From NCBI GenBank assembly GCA_943330745.2, contig CALQIX020000002.1, forward strand, positions 90,909 through 144,666: a stretch of DNA of 53,758 nucleotides, read 5' to 3'. Shown here in pieces: positions 17,133 to 26,109 of this stretch (positions are counted from its first letter, which is position 1; each line of letters opens with the position of its first letter). The stretch comes from Lishizhenia tianjinensis. Its GTDB lineage: Bacteria; Bacteroidota; Bacteroidia; Flavobacteriales_D; Crocinitomicaceae. The notes beneath the pieces are model-generated. The model was given only the letters and a program-made list of their open reading frames with translations. It did not search any database and was not told where the DNA came from. Both the position numbers and the translations under genes were made by a program.

Positions 17133-18137
17133 TTATTTCTCCAACTGCCCCAAACGCACAGCGAGATCCAACAAGCGATTGGAATAACCGGCTTCGTTGT
17201 CATACCAGCCCACAATTTTTATCATGCTTCCAACAACACTTGTCAATCCAGCATCAAATAAACAACTAGCTGGATTTCCAATAATGTCTACCGAAACAAT
17301 TGGGTCTTCTGTATAGGCTAAAATTCCTTTCAAATGGGTTTCAGCTGCTTGTTTCATAGCTGCATTGATTTGGTCAATCGTGATTTTTTCAGGAGCAACT
17401 AAAGTTATTTCGGTTAAAGAGCCATCTGCCACAGGAACTCGAACACTTCCTCCTCCCGTGATACCATGAAGTTCAGGGAAAATTTTAGTAATGGCTTTGG
17501 CTGCGCCAGTTGATGTAGGTACGATGGATTGAGCCGCTGCCCGAGCCCTACGCAAATCCTTGTGTGGCGCATCATGCAAACGTTGATCGGATGTGTAACT
17601 ATGTACCGTAGAAATGTAACACCCTTCAATGGTGCAAAGACTTTTCATTACCTGCACCATGGGCGCAGCATTATTGGTTGTGCACGAAGCATTGGAAATA
17701 ATTTTCTCGTCTCCGGTAAGCAGCGAGTCATTTATTCCCATGACAATGGTTGGTATTTCGGGAGAATTTGCAGGCGCGGAAATAATAACTTTTCTTGCTC
17801 CCCCAGTCAAATGTCTTGAAGCATCTTCCGAAGTTAAGAACCTCCCTGTACTTTCGATAACAAAATCTACTTGATTGTAGGTCCAAGGAATTTGTTCGGG
17901 AGATGCTGCAGAATAAAACTCGATTTTCTTACCGTTCTCAAACACAAATGAATTTCCTTCAACGGTAAATGAATGTTTTAACCCGCGATGAATACTATCA
18001 TATTTAAACAAATGGGCTAAGGTGTGAATATCGGCTAAATCATTCACTGCAACCACATCGATGTCATTTCGATCCAGCGCCATTCGGGTAACGTATCGGC
18101 CAATGCGCCCAAATCCGTTTATTCCAATTCGTACCAT
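17133..18137 (-). CDS. gap: Glyceraldehyde-3-phosphate dehydrogenase, type I
   Basis: 334 residues, standard length for NAD-dependent class I GAPDH, which oxidises glyceraldehyde 3-phosphate to 1,3-bisphosphoglycerate in glycolysis. The Rossmann start is RIGINGFGRIGRYV, the catalytic Cys lies in SNASCTTNNAAP (~150), the catalytic His in HSYTSDQ (~178), and the phosphate-binding region is SVRVPVADGSLTE. In place of the common CTTNCLAP the sequence reads CTTNNAAP, so the second, non-catalytic cysteine is replaced by Asn. I believe this variant is common in Bacteroidota. Cytoplasmic, with its own promoter (-7 at 18160-18167). Confidence 0.96.
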   Translation of the reverse strand: MVRIGINGFGRIGRYVTRMALDRNDIDVVAVNDLADIHTLAHLFKYDSIHRGLKHSFTVEGNSFVFENGKKIEFYSAASPEQIPWTYNQVDFVIESTGRFLTSEDASRHLTGGARKVIISAPANSPEIPTIVMGINDSLLTGDEKIISNASCTTNNAAPMVQVMKSLCTIEGCYISTVHSYTSDQRLHDAPHKDLRRARAAAQSIVPTSTGAAKAITKIFPELHGITGGGSVRVPVADGSLTEITLVAPEKITIDQINAAMKQAAETHLKGILAYTEDPIVSVDIIGNPASCLFDAGLTSVVGSMIKIVGWYDNEAGYSNRLLDLAVRLGQLEK

Positions 18138-18159
18138 AGTGTTTTATTTTCAGTAACAA

Positions 18160-18167
18160 CAAAATTA
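18160..18167 (-). promoter_or_regulatory. Putative -7 promoter element of gap (TAATTTTG)
   Basis: On the minus strand TAATTTTG fits the Bacteroidota -7 consensus TAnnTTTG exactly and ends about 22 bases before the gap ATG. No clear -33 TTG at the expected spacing was seen. Confidence 0.4.
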
Positions 18168-18209
18168 CTGCGTATGTTTAAAGAATGGGTAAGAAGAATG
18201 AAAATGATT

Positions 18210-18473
18210 TTACAAAATTTCTTGTTCCTCCACAGCAACAACGGCTTTCACTTCTGGAGCTGCTGCGCGAATGGCGTCTTCCAGTCCGGCTTTTAGCGTC
18301 ATTGTACTCATGGAACAATCTTTACAAGCACCCAATAAACGAACCCGAACAACATAATCCGATGTAATATCAACCAATTCCATATCTCCTCCGTCTGCAT
18401 GTAAAAAAGGACGTAATTGATCAATGGCAAGATTTACTTTATCAATCAACAAGGATTCGACAGTGGTATTCAT
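18210..18473 (-). CDS. NifU-like iron-sulfur scaffold domain protein
   Basis: 87 residues forming a stand-alone NifU C-terminal (Nfu-type) domain. It has FLHADGGDMELVDI (~22-35) and the cluster-binding pair in GACKDCSMSTMTLKAGLE (CxxC at ~49-52). Such domains bind a 4Fe-4S cluster between two subunits and deliver it to target enzymes. The gene overlaps mrp by 4 bases (ATG at 18473 against the mrp stop at 18470), so the carrier and the Mrp ATPase are translated together, which fits joint work in cluster delivery. Confidence 0.9.
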   Translation of the reverse strand: MNTTVESLLIDKVNLAIDQLRPFLHADGGDMELVDITSDYVVRVRLLGACKDCSMSTMTLKAGLEDAIRAAAPEVKAVVAVEEQEIL

Positions 18474-19552
18474 ACAACTTCAGTTTTTTGGGATTGAATA
18501 ACTTTCAATTCCTTCACGAAGTTACGAACTAATTCATCAAATGCTAAAGCTGTCGGGGTATTTTCTTGAAAAACAGCTGGTCTTCCTGCATCCCCTGCCT
18601 CACGCACACTTTGAACGAGTGGAATTGCGCCTAGAAAAGGCACGTTCATTCCTTCAGCCAAATTTTTTGCGCCGTCACGTCCGAAGATATAATATTTATT
18701 TTCTGGTAATTCTGCCGGAGTAAACCATGCCATATTTTCTACAATCCCAATTACCGGTACTTTTAGTGTGTCCAACTTAAACATGTTCACTCCACGTCTA
18801 GCATCGGCAAGTGCAACCTCTTGCGGGGTACTTATGATTACAGCGCCGTCCAGCGGAACTGTTTGAACCAACGATAAATGGATGTCTCCGGTTCCTGGGG
18901 GTAAATCGATGAGTAAAAAATCTAATTCTCCCCAATGCGCATCCGTGATCATTTGCGTAAGCGCTTTTGCGGCCATTGGTCCGCGCCAAACCACCGCATT
19001 GTCTTGATCCGTAAAAAAGCCTATCGAAAGTAATTTTATTCCTTGTGTTTCAACCGGATTAATTTTTGATTCCCCATCAATATCAATCATAGTTGGTCTT
19101 TCTCCCACCACATCAAACATAGTAGGCATGGATGGACCGTAAATATCCGCATCAATAATCCCAACTGAGTATCCGGCTTTAAATAATCCACCCGCCAAAT
19201 TGGCTGTAAGCGTAGATTTTCCAACCCCTCCTTTTCCGGAAGCAACCGCAATGATATTTTTTACATCCGGCAATACTTTTCTGCGTGCTGCTTTTGCTTC
19301 AGCTGGAATTCCTTTTATTGTACAATTGATTTTTACTGTTTCGCCAAAAAATCGATTGAGATTAAATTCCACAGCTTCTTGCATGCGCTTGCGGGCATGT
19401 AACGCAGGATTAGAAATCAACACGGTTAAATTGATTTCCTTTTCAGAAACCTCCAAGGATTCAATCAAATTAGATGAAACAAGGTCTTTTTTTAAATCAG
19501 GTTCGGTGATGTTTCCTAATATTTCTAGTATGTTTTCGCGTGTCAGTTCCAT
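18470..19552 (-). CDS. mrp: Mrp/NBP35-family P-loop ATPase, iron-sulfur cluster carrier
   Basis: About 360 residues from the ATG at 19552, which lies 1 base after the previous stop and matches the usual Mrp start (an upstream ATG at 19567 is possible). An N-terminal MIP18/DUF59 domain (~1-80) precedes the ParA-like ATPase domain with deviant Walker A VASGKGGVGKSTLTANLAGG (~100-119), IDADIYGPSMP and the switch region LLIDLPPGTGD. The CxxC that binds the bridging cluster in many Mrp/NBP35 proteins is not present. The equivalent place reads AWFTPAELPENKYYIFG, a form I recall from other Bacteroidota. It is co-transcribed with the NifU-like gene. Confidence 0.92.
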   Translation of the reverse strand: MELTRENILEILGNITEPDLKKDLVSSNLIESLEVSEKEINLTVLISNPALHARKRMQEAVEFNLNRFFGETVKINCTIKGIPAEAKAARRKVLPDVKNIIAVASGKGGVGKSTLTANLAGGLFKAGYSVGIIDADIYGPSMPTMFDVVGERPTMIDIDGESKINPVETQGIKLLSIGFFTDQDNAVVWRGPMAAKALTQMITDAHWGELDFLLIDLPPGTGDIHLSLVQTVPLDGAVIISTPQEVALADARRGVNMFKLDTLKVPVIGIVENMAWFTPAELPENKYYIFGRDGAKNLAEGMNVPFLGAIPLVQSVREAGDAGRPAVFQENTPTALAFDELVRNFVKELKVIQSQKTEVV

Positions 19553-19553
19553 G

Positions 19554-20105
19554 TTATTTGATTGCATTAATTGATCGAAACGTTTTTTCTATAATAGCTA
19601 TTACTTTTTTGGAATGCCCCGCTTCAGGACTTTTAAATTCGTAATAAACTCCATTGATGTTCTTTTGGGCATAAGCGTGATAGGTTACTTCAGAACTTTC
19701 TTTTCTAGCTGTTTTTAACCTACGTTCATAAATCAATAGTTCGGGTTCATCCACCACCAATTTCATGGTGTAAATAGATTGTTGTTTGTCGAGTATTTTT
19801 GATTTATGCGTTTTAACTAGTTCTTTGACGTCGCCGTAGTCTTCAATTAAAAATGAAAAATTAGGCCCAATGTTCAGTTCCCATAAAAAATCGGCTTCTT
19901 TGTGCTTCACCTCTGGCAAAAAACTCGTCCCAATGCCAACTGTTTCGTCTGGTAACATGATGGTAGCTGGAATATCATACAAAGATAAATCAAACTTAAA
20001 AAACTGAAAATAATCTATCTTGCTTGCTTTATTTTCAACCGTTTGGTCATCCTTGCATGCCAACAGAACAAGTAATAATAAGCAAAAATAGCATGTTAAT
20101 TTCAT
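19554..20105 (-). CDS. Putative lipoprotein, hypothetical
   Basis: 183 residues with a lipoprotein signal peptide, MKLTCYFCLLLLVLLACKDD (lipobox LLAC, Cys ~17), predicting a lipid-anchored envelope protein. The rest is a soluble alpha/beta-looking domain without cysteines or recognisable motifs (PDETVGIGTSFLPEVKHK, DVKELVKTHKSKILDKQQ). No family is recognised. It begins 2 bases after the lptB stop and ends 1 base before mrp, so it is part of the lptB-lipoprotein-mrp-nifU operon. Position next to lptB could hint at an envelope role, but that is speculation. Confidence 0.7.
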   Translation of the reverse strand: MKLTCYFCLLLLVLLACKDDQTVENKASKIDYFQFFKFDLSLYDIPATIMLPDETVGIGTSFLPEVKHKEADFLWELNIGPNFSFLIEDYGDVKELVKTHKSKILDKQQSIYTMKLVVDEPELLIYERRLKTARKESSEVTYHAYAQKNINGVYYEFKSPEAGHSKKVIAIIEKTFRSINAIK

Positions 20106-20107
20106 AA

Positions 20108-20839
20108 TTAAACTTTTCTTCTAAGTTCAAAATTTTGCCCCAGATACACTTTGCGTACTTGTTCATCATTGGCTAATTCCTCGGCGGTTCCTGCCTTCAA
20201 TATGCTGCCTTCAAAAAGTAAATATGCTCGGTCTGTAATAGAGAGTGTTTCTTGTACATTGTGATCAGTTATTAAAATCCCAATATTGCGATTACGCAAT
20301 TCAGCAACGATACTTTGAATATCTTCCACCGCAATTGGGTCTACGCCCGCAAATGGTTCATCCAACAATACAAATTTTGGATCTGTCGCCAGTGACCTTG
20401 CGATTTCGGTTCTTCGTTTTTCACCTCCTGACAGGCGATTTCCCAAATTTTTTCGGACGTGAGTAAGTCGAAATTCCTCCAGTAATTTTTCCAATTTTTC
20501 TTTTCGCTGAGGCTTGTTCAAGTTGGTCATCTCCAAAATTGCCATAATGTTATCTTCTACAGATAATTTTCGAAACACGCTAACTTCCTGAGGCAAATAT
20601 CCAATTCCCAGTTGAGCTCGCTTATACATGGGCATTTTCGTGATGTCGATATCATCCAAGTAAACCTTCCCCTCTTCAGGAGAAACAAGTCCAACAATCA
20701 TGTAAAAGGATGTAGTTTTCCCCGCTCCATTTGGACCAAGTAATCCAACAATTTCGCCTTGATTCACTTCAATACTCACGGTTTTCACCACTTGCCTTCC
20801 GCGATAGGTTTTTGATATTTCAGTTGTATGCAATTTCAC
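20108..20839 (-). CDS. lptB: LPS export ABC transporter ATP-binding protein
   Basis: 243-residue ATPase of the LptB2FG complex, which powers transfer of lipopolysaccharide from the inner membrane to the Lpt bridge. Walker A is [16 protein letters not shown] (~35-50), the Q-loop region reads [19 protein letters not shown], the signature is [16 protein letters not shown] (~137-152) and Walker B is [14 protein letters not shown]-loop TDHNVQE is present. SFYMIVGL and the [11 protein letters not shown] form are typical of LptB rather than of branched-chain amino-acid ATPases. The start codon is GTG. A near-consensus -7 (TATCTTTA) sits just upstream on the minus strand. First gene of the leftward four-gene operon. 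Confidence 0.95.
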   Translation of the reverse strand: MKLHTTEISKTYRGRQVVKTVSIEVNQGEIVGLLGPNGAGKTTSFYMIVGLVSPEEGKVYLDDIDITKMPMYKRAQLGIGYLPQEVSVFRKLSVEDNIMAILEMTNLNKPQRKEKLEKLLEEFRLTHVRKNLGNRLSGGEKRRTEIARSLATDPKFVLLDEPFAGVDPIAVEDIQSIVAELRNRNIGILITDHNVQETLSITDRAYLLFEGSILKAGTAEELANDEQVRKVYLGQNFELRRKV

Positions 20840-20981
20840 TTTGGTAAAGATACAATGAGTTTATTAATGTAGTCATGAAATTATAAAAAAGAGCGGTTTA
20901 TGTTATACTATATTTTAATGGATGAATTAAAAAATCAATTTATTGAATTATTATTGTACATTTAACAAAAACTAATTCTCT

Positions 20982-22304
20982 ATGAAAAATCTCCTGTGGG
21001 TTCTGCTCGTTCTTCTGCACGTTTCTTCTATCTTTTCCCAGAATGGACCAGTCACATTTGAGGATGGTGGAGTGGGTAATTTGTGGACTTGGACTGTTTT
21101 TGAGAATGATATTCAACCTCCCCTTGAAATGGTGACAAATCCGAATCCAACAGGATTAAATGTTTCAAACAAAGTAGCAAAGTTTACTGCTATGCAAAAC
21201 GGAATGGCATGGGCTGGATGCGAAACGCAGCATGGTAGTGACATTGGTACATTTTCAATAAATTCAACGAATTGTGTGGTAAAAATCATGGTATATAAAC
21301 CGATAATTAGCAATGTGGGAATCAAATTTGCAACAAATGCTGGCGCATCAACCGGAGAATTAGTGGTGGCAAACACCTTAATTAATCAATGGGAGGAATT
21401 AACTTTTGACTTTTCTGCAGTAGTTGGATTACCTGCTACTACAAATGTCGATCAAATAATTGTTTTTCCCGATTTTGCTGCACGAAACACAGATCACATC
21501 TGTTATTTTGATAATATAACGTTTCAATCTATAGGGCCGCCATTGAATGAACCTTTAACCGCTGCACCAGACCCAACGTTTCCTGCGCAAAATGTAATCT
21601 CGTTGTTCAGTAATCCTTACACGAATGTAGGAGTTGACACGTGGCAAACTCCTTGGTCACAAGGCACATTAACTGAAGTGCAAATAAATGGGAATGATAC
21701 TAAATTGTACAACAACTTAAATTTTGTTGGAATCGAAACCACCGGAAGTAATATTCTCGATGTGTCGGGAATGAGTCATCTTTATTTCAATGCATGGACA
21801 GCAAACATGACAAGTTTAAAAGTGAAATTGGTGGATTTTGGAACAGATTTGGCCTATGCTGGAGGCGATGACAGTGAACATGAATTAACATTTGCCCCTA
21901 CGTTAGAAAATTGGAATACCTATGATGTTCCTTTGGTAAACTTTACATCCCTAAATTCCAATCAGCATTTTGCACAATTGATTTTTTCTTCAGTCCCTGT
22001 CGCTGAGGGTGTAGTTTACATAGACAATGTGCTTTTTCATACAATTGCTGCTGGAATATCTAATCAAGTGCAGTCATCCTTTACCATTTTCCCAAATCCA
22101 AGTAAAAATTACCTTACCTTGATAGGAAATGAAAAACCAAAGGAACTCCAACTTTTTGATCAATCTGGCAGATTACTACAAACGATTACTCCCTGCGGTA
22201 CAGAAACCAACATTTGTCTTTCCACGCTGGTAGATGGAATGTACTACCTTACAATTGAGACAGAAAAAGGGTTGAAGGAACGAAAATCACTCGTTAAAAA
22301 TTAA
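20982..22304 (+). CDS. T9SS-secreted protein with two carbohydrate-binding-type domains
   Basis: 440 residues: signal peptide (MKNLLWVLLVLLHVSSIFSQ), a beta-sandwich domain (~21-180; VTFEDGGVGNLWTWTVFEN, HICYFDNITF), a second domain (~195-355; NVISLFSNPYTNVGVDTWQT, LDVSGMSHLYFNAW, VVYIDNVLFH) and a T9SS type A sorting domain (~365-440; FTIFPNPSKNYLTL, VDGMYYLTIE). From memory, both domains are of the kind found as accessory modules beside GH16 laminarinase domains in Flavobacteriia. Here they occur with no catalytic domain, suggesting a secreted glycan-binding protein. The esterase downstream starts 31 bases later but has its own -7 element. Confidence 0.72.
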   Translation: MKNLLWVLLVLLHVSSIFSQNGPVTFEDGGVGNLWTWTVFENDIQPPLEMVTNPNPTGLNVSNKVAKFTAMQNGMAWAGCETQHGSDIGTFSINSTNCVVKIMVYKPIISNVGIKFATNAGASTGELVVANTLINQWEELTFDFSAVVGLPATTNVDQIIVFPDFAARNTDHICYFDNITFQSIGPPLNEPLTAAPDPTFPAQNVISLFSNPYTNVGVDTWQTPWSQGTLTEVQINGNDTKLYNNLNFVGIETTGSNILDVSGMSHLYFNAWTANMTSLKVKLVDFGTDLAYAGGDDSEHELTFAPTLENWNTYDVPLVNFTSLNSNQHFAQLIFSSVPVAEGVVYIDNVLFHTIAAGISNQVQSSFTIFPNPSKNYLTLIGNEKPKELQLFDQSGRLLQTITPCGTETNICLSTLVDGMYYLTIETEKGLKERKSLVKN

Positions 22305-22322
22305 ATTTTTCATCTAAATCCC

Positions 22323-22330
22323 TATTTTTG
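22323..22330 (+). promoter_or_regulatory. Putative -7 promoter element (TATTTTTG)
   Basis: TATTTTTG matches TAnnTTTG exactly and ends 5 bases before the ATG at 22336. If used, the transcript would start at or next to the start codon, giving an almost leaderless mRNA. Confidence 0.35.
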
Positions 22331-22335
22331 TAAGG

Positions 22336-23043
22336 ATGGGTAAAAATTGGATTCTAATAATTGTTTTGTTTGGTTGTTTGGTAAAAATACAAGCACAGAC
22401 TGTTTTTTCAGAAGTCCATAAAGACAATCACTATCCTTTTTTATTAAGTATTCCTCCAGACTCCATTGACAGCCAAGGGCCATCCCCGCTGCTTGTTTTT
22501 TTGCATGGCAGAAGCTTGTCTGGATCAGATTTAACATTGGTTAAAAAATATGGAGTGCTCCATGAAATGGAAAAGAAGGGGCGCTTTGTTCCAGGATATG
22601 TGGTTGGTCCACAAGTAAAAAAAGGAGAAAGTTGGAATCCGGATAAAATCTTGCTATTGGTTGAATACATGATCCGAAATTACAACATTGATTCTTCCCG
22701 AATCTATATTGCCGGCATGAGTTTAGGTGGGTATGGAACACTACATTTCGCTGGAAAATATCCTAAAAAAGTCGCTGCGGCAGTTGCTTTATGCGGGGGG
22801 GGCGATGTGAAAGATGGTTGTCGGTTAGCGGAAGTTCCACTTTGGATTGAGCATGGAGATAAGGACGAGGCTGTTCCTGTGAATGAATCAATCAAGGTAG
22901 CCAATGCGATCAAAGCATGTAATGGGGGTAAAAACTTGAAATTCATCATCGATCAAGGAGCCAATCATGGTGCATTGGAAAAGATATTTCGCTCTGATGA
23001 ATTTTACAATTGGCTTTTCTCTTTTAAGATTAACAGCGATTAA
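22336..23043 (+). CDS. Secreted alpha/beta hydrolase (PHB-depolymerase/feruloyl-esterase-like)
   Basis: 235 residues with a signal peptide (GKNWILIIVLFGCLVKIQAQ). The fold shows LLVFLHGRSLSGSD (~52-65), nucleophile elbow GMSLGGYGT (Ser ~ residue 131), acid in EHGDKDEAVPV (~176) and His in GANHGALEKIF (~216). This matches the LpqC/poly(3-hydroxybutyrate)-depolymerase-like or acetyl/feruloyl-esterase group of periplasmic or secreted esterases. No T9SS domain is present, so it is probably periplasmic. It follows a glycan-binding T9SS protein, which could fit removal of ester groups from glycans, but the substrate is not determinable here. Confidence 0.78.
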   Translation: MGKNWILIIVLFGCLVKIQAQTVFSEVHKDNHYPFLLSIPPDSIDSQGPSPLLVFLHGRSLSGSDLTLVKKYGVLHEMEKKGRFVPGYVVGPQVKKGESWNPDKILLLVEYMIRNYNIDSSRIYIAGMSLGGYGTLHFAGKYPKKVAAAVALCGGGDVKDGCRLAEVPLWIEHGDKDEAVPVNESIKVANAIKACNGGKNLKFIIDQGANHGALEKIFRSDEFYNWLFSFKINSD

Positions 23044-23094
23044 ATAGATTCATTCTAAATAAGAACTAAATTAAATCTGCATTGTTCTATGATT

Positions 23095-23102
23095 TAACTT
23101 TG
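23095..23102 (+). promoter_or_regulatory. -7 promoter element of the sdh operon (TAACTTTG)
   Basis: TAACTTTG is an exact match to TAnnTTTG, 37 bases upstream of the sdhC ATG, which allows a leader of about 30 bases. No good -33 TTG at the standard spacing was found. Confidence 0.45.
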
Positions 23103-23139
23103 CATCTCTAACAACAAACGTTGAATTTATAATAGGAAT

Positions 23140-24078
23140 ATGAGTAAATCAGTTTTATTAAAATCATCCATCGCCAAAAAATATTGGATGGCATTAACCG
23201 GATTGTTTTTGTGTACCTTTTTGGTGGGACACTTGGCGGGTAATTTACAACTAGTTTTAAAAACCGGCGAAGAGGGAAAAAGAGCGTTTAATGAATATGC
23301 TTATTTCATGGCTCATAACCCAGCCATCAAGCTTTTATCTTATGTCACTTATATTTCAATTCTCTTTCATGCTGTGGATGGAATTATGTTAGCTTTTCAA
23401 AATAAAAAAGCAAGACCAATTGGTTATGCATACAATAAGCCAGGTGCAAATAGTTCAATGGCATCAAGAAACATGGCTGTTTTGGGTACGTTAATTTTGG
23501 TGTTTTTAGCAACTCACATGGCCAACTTCTGGTGGAAAGCGAAAGTATCCAGTGAGAAATTCCCATTGCATACATACATCGTTTATCCACCAATGTCGGA
23601 ACGTCCTACTGAAATGTATTATACAATTAAAGGGGATGCAATTCCGAAAGAGGGAGTAATAGTGAAGGAGGGAACTAAATTGTTCATTGATTCCAAAATG
23701 TTTGAACAGCAATTGGCTGTTATGAAACAAATGAATCCGGGTCAACAAATGCCTGACATGAGCCAAATGAGTAAAAACCCAGAATTAGGTGAAGGATATA
23801 AAGATTTACATTCGCTTGTTTTTGCATTCTTCGGCCACGACAAAACAAAACAAGGTTTCCCTAAAAATGATATGGCCTTGGCTGGATTAATTTTTTACGT
23901 CATCAGTATGTTGGTTCTAGGATTCCATTTATGGCACGGATTCTCTTCTGCTTTCCAATCGTTGGGAGTTAATCACCCAACATATACACCATGGATCAAA
24001 AAAATAGGATACGGGTTTGCTATTTTAGTTCCTGGCTTGTTTGCACTTATTCCGATAGTTATTTTCATTACTAAATAG
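23140..24078 (+). CDS. sdhC: Succinate dehydrogenase cytochrome b subunit with enlarged periplasmic loop
   Basis: 312 residues, versus about 220-230 for typical Bacteroidota SdhC. Five hydrophobic segments lie at ~17-38, ~62-84, ~110-131, ~244-265 and ~288-309. The candidate heme-b ligands are kept: H31 (GHLAGN), H77 (LFHAVDG), H126 (THMANFWW) and H263/H266 (GFHLWHG). The excess length is one block, residues ~135-219, between helices III and IV. It contains PPMSERPTEMYYTIKGD and a Met/Gln-rich stretch (MKQMNPGQQMPDMSQM). By the topology of di-heme SQR/QFR enzymes this loop should face the periplasm. It passes electrons from SdhB to menaquinone and is the first gene of sdhCA-orf-B. Confidence 0.93.
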   Translation: MSKSVLLKSSIAKKYWMALTGLFLCTFLVGHLAGNLQLVLKTGEEGKRAFNEYAYFMAHNPAIKLLSYVTYISILFHAVDGIMLAFQNKKARPIGYAYNKPGANSSMASRNMAVLGTLILVFLATHMANFWWKAKVSSEKFPLHTYIVYPPMSERPTEMYYTIKGDAIPKEGVIVKEGTKLFIDSKMFEQQLAVMKQMNPGQQMPDMSQMSKNPELGEGYKDLHSLVFAFFGHDKTKQGFPKNDMALAGLIFYVISMLVLGFHLWHGFSSAFQSLGVNHPTYTPWIKKIGYGFAILVPGLFALIPIVIFITK

Positions 24079-24096
24079 ATTAAAATTCGAATTTAT

Positions 24097-26109
24097 ATGT
24101 CAATTTTAGATTCTAAAATCCCAGCGGGTCATATTTCAGATAAATGGACTGACCACAAAAACCACTTAAAGTTAGTTGCACCAAATAATCGACCAAAAAT
24201 TGATGTAATTGTTGTAGGAACAGGACTTGCAGGCGCATCTGCTGCTGCTTCATTTGGTGAAATGGGTTACAATGTGAAAGCCTTTTGTTTTCAAGATTCT
24301 CCAAGACGAGCGCATTCAATCGCTGCACAAGGGGGAATAAATGCTGCCAAAAATTATCAAAATGACGGGGATTCTGTCTATCGATTATTCTATGATACGA
24401 TCAAAGGTGGTGATTATAGAGCAAGAGAGGCAAACGTGCATCGTTTGGCGGAAGTTTCGGGAAATATTATTGACCAATGCGTTGCGCAAGGTGTTCCGTT
24501 CGCACGTGAATATGGAGGTTTATTAGACAATAGATCATTTGGGGGAACGCAAGTTCAAAGAACATTTTATGCGGCCGGTCAAACTGGTCAGCAATTATTG
24601 TTAGGTGCTTATTCAGCCTTGTCTCGTCAAATTGGATTGGGGCGTGTGAAAATGTATCATCGCCATGAAATGTTGGATCTTGTAACGGTTGATGGAAAAG
24701 CGAGAGGTATCATTGCCCGTAATTTAGTTACTGGTGAATTAGAAAGACATGCAGCACATGCAGTAATTATAGCTTCTGGTGGTTATGGAAATGTTTATTT
24801 CTTATCTACTAATGCAATGGGTAGTAACGTTTCTGCTGCTTGGAAAGTGCATAAAAGAGGGGCCTTGTTTTCCAATCCTTGTTTTGTTCAAATTCATCCA
24901 ACGTGTGTTCCTGTTCACGGAACAAATCAGGCGAAATTAACGTTGATGTCTGAGTCACTAAGAAACTCAGGTAGAATTTGGGTCCCAATGAAGAAAGAAG
25001 ACGCTGAAGCCATTCGAGAAGGGAGACTAAAACCAACACAAATTGCAGAAGAAGACAGAGATTATTTCTTGGAAAGACGTTATCCTGCTTTTGGAAATTT
25101 GGTACCACGAGATGTTGCTTCAAGAGCTGCTAAGGAAAGATGTGATGCGGGTTATGGCATTGAAGCAAATGACACCAACGAAGGAGTTTATTTAGATTTC
25201 GCTACAGAAATCAAAAGCAAAGGAAGACAAGCAGCATTTGCTCAAGGAGACCACAATCCATCCGAAGAAAAAATAATTTCAATGGGTAAAAAATGGATTG
25301 AGGAAAAATACGGAAACTTATTCCAGATGTATGAAAAAATTACAGATGATAATCCGTATGAAACCCCTATGAAAATTTATCCTGCTGTGCATTACACGAT
25401 GGGTGGCGTTTGGGTAGATTACAACCTTCAAAGCACGATTAAAGGATGTTTTGTGGCAGGGGAAGCGAATTTCTCAGATCACGGAGCAAACCGATTGGGT
25501 GCATCAGCATTAATGCAAGGCTTATCTGATGGGTATTTTGTACTTCCTTATACTGTTTCAGATTATTTAGCTGACGAAATTAGAACTGGAAAAATTTCAA
25601 CAGATACTCCTGAATTTGAAGCTGCTGAAAATGAAGTTAAAAATTCGATTGAAAAATTCATGTCAAATAAAGGAACTAAGTCTGTTGATTTCTTCCATAA
25701 AAGACTTGGACTTATCATGTGGAATAAAGTGGGTATGGGAAGGAATGAGCAAGGGCTAAAGGAAGCGATTGAAGAGATTGGAACTTTGCGTGACGAATTT
25801 TACCAAGATGTTTTTGTACCGGGGGATTCAAATGAAATGAATCCCGAGCTTGAAAAAGCAATGCGGGTTGCAGATTTAATTGAATTAGGACAACTTATGG
25901 CTGTTGATGCTTTGAATCGCAATGAATCATGTGGGGGTCATTTCCGCGAGGAATATCAAGACGCTGAAGGTGAAACCTTGCGCGATGATGAAAACTTTAA
26001 ATATGTTGCTGCATGGGAATATAAAGGAATGGACGCAAAAAATTCAGTCTTGCACAAAGAAGACCTCAATTATGAGTTTATTAAAATCGCTGCCCGAAAC
26101 TATAAATAA
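24097..26109 (+). CDS. sdhA: Succinate dehydrogenase/fumarate reductase flavoprotein subunit
   Basis: 670 residues of the non-classical (B-type) SdhA/FrdA family, which oxidises succinate to fumarate with covalently bound FAD. The dinucleotide fold is [20 protein letters not shown] (~47-66). The FAD-linking His lies in [20 protein letters not shown] (~ residue 70-90). Catalytic and substrate-binding motifs [18 protein letters not shown] and [20 protein letters not shown] are intact, and the C-terminal capping and helical domains are present. It faces the cytoplasm bound to SdhB and SdhC. The stop codon overlaps by one base the ATG of the small membrane ORF that follows. Confidence 0.97.
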   Translation: MSILDSKIPAGHISDKWTDHKNHLKLVAPNNRPKIDVIVVGTGLAGASAAASFGEMGYNVKAFCFQDSPRRAHSIAAQGGINAAKNYQNDGDSVYRLFYDTIKGGDYRAREANVHRLAEVSGNIIDQCVAQGVPFAREYGGLLDNRSFGGTQVQRTFYAAGQTGQQLLLGAYSALSRQIGLGRVKMYHRHEMLDLVTVDGKARGIIARNLVTGELERHAAHAVIIASGGYGNVYFLSTNAMGSNVSAAWKVHKRGALFSNPCFVQIHPTCVPVHGTNQAKLTLMSESLRNSGRIWVPMKKEDAEAIREGRLKPTQIAEEDRDYFLERRYPAFGNLVPRDVASRAAKERCDAGYGIEANDTNEGVYLDFATEIKSKGRQAAFAQGDHNPSEEKIISMGKKWIEEKYGNLFQMYEKITDDNPYETPMKIYPAVHYTMGGVWVDYNLQSTIKGCFVAGEANFSDHGANRLGASALMQGLSDGYFVLPYTVSDYLADEIRTGKISTDTPEFEAAENEVKNSIEKFMSNKGTKSVDFFHKRLGLIMWNKVGMGRNEQGLKEAIEEIGTLRDEFYQDVFVPGDSNEMNPELEKAMRVADLIELGQLMAVDALNRNESCGGHFREEYQDAEGETLRDDENFKYVAAWEYKGMDAKNSVLHKEDLNYEFIKIAARNYK

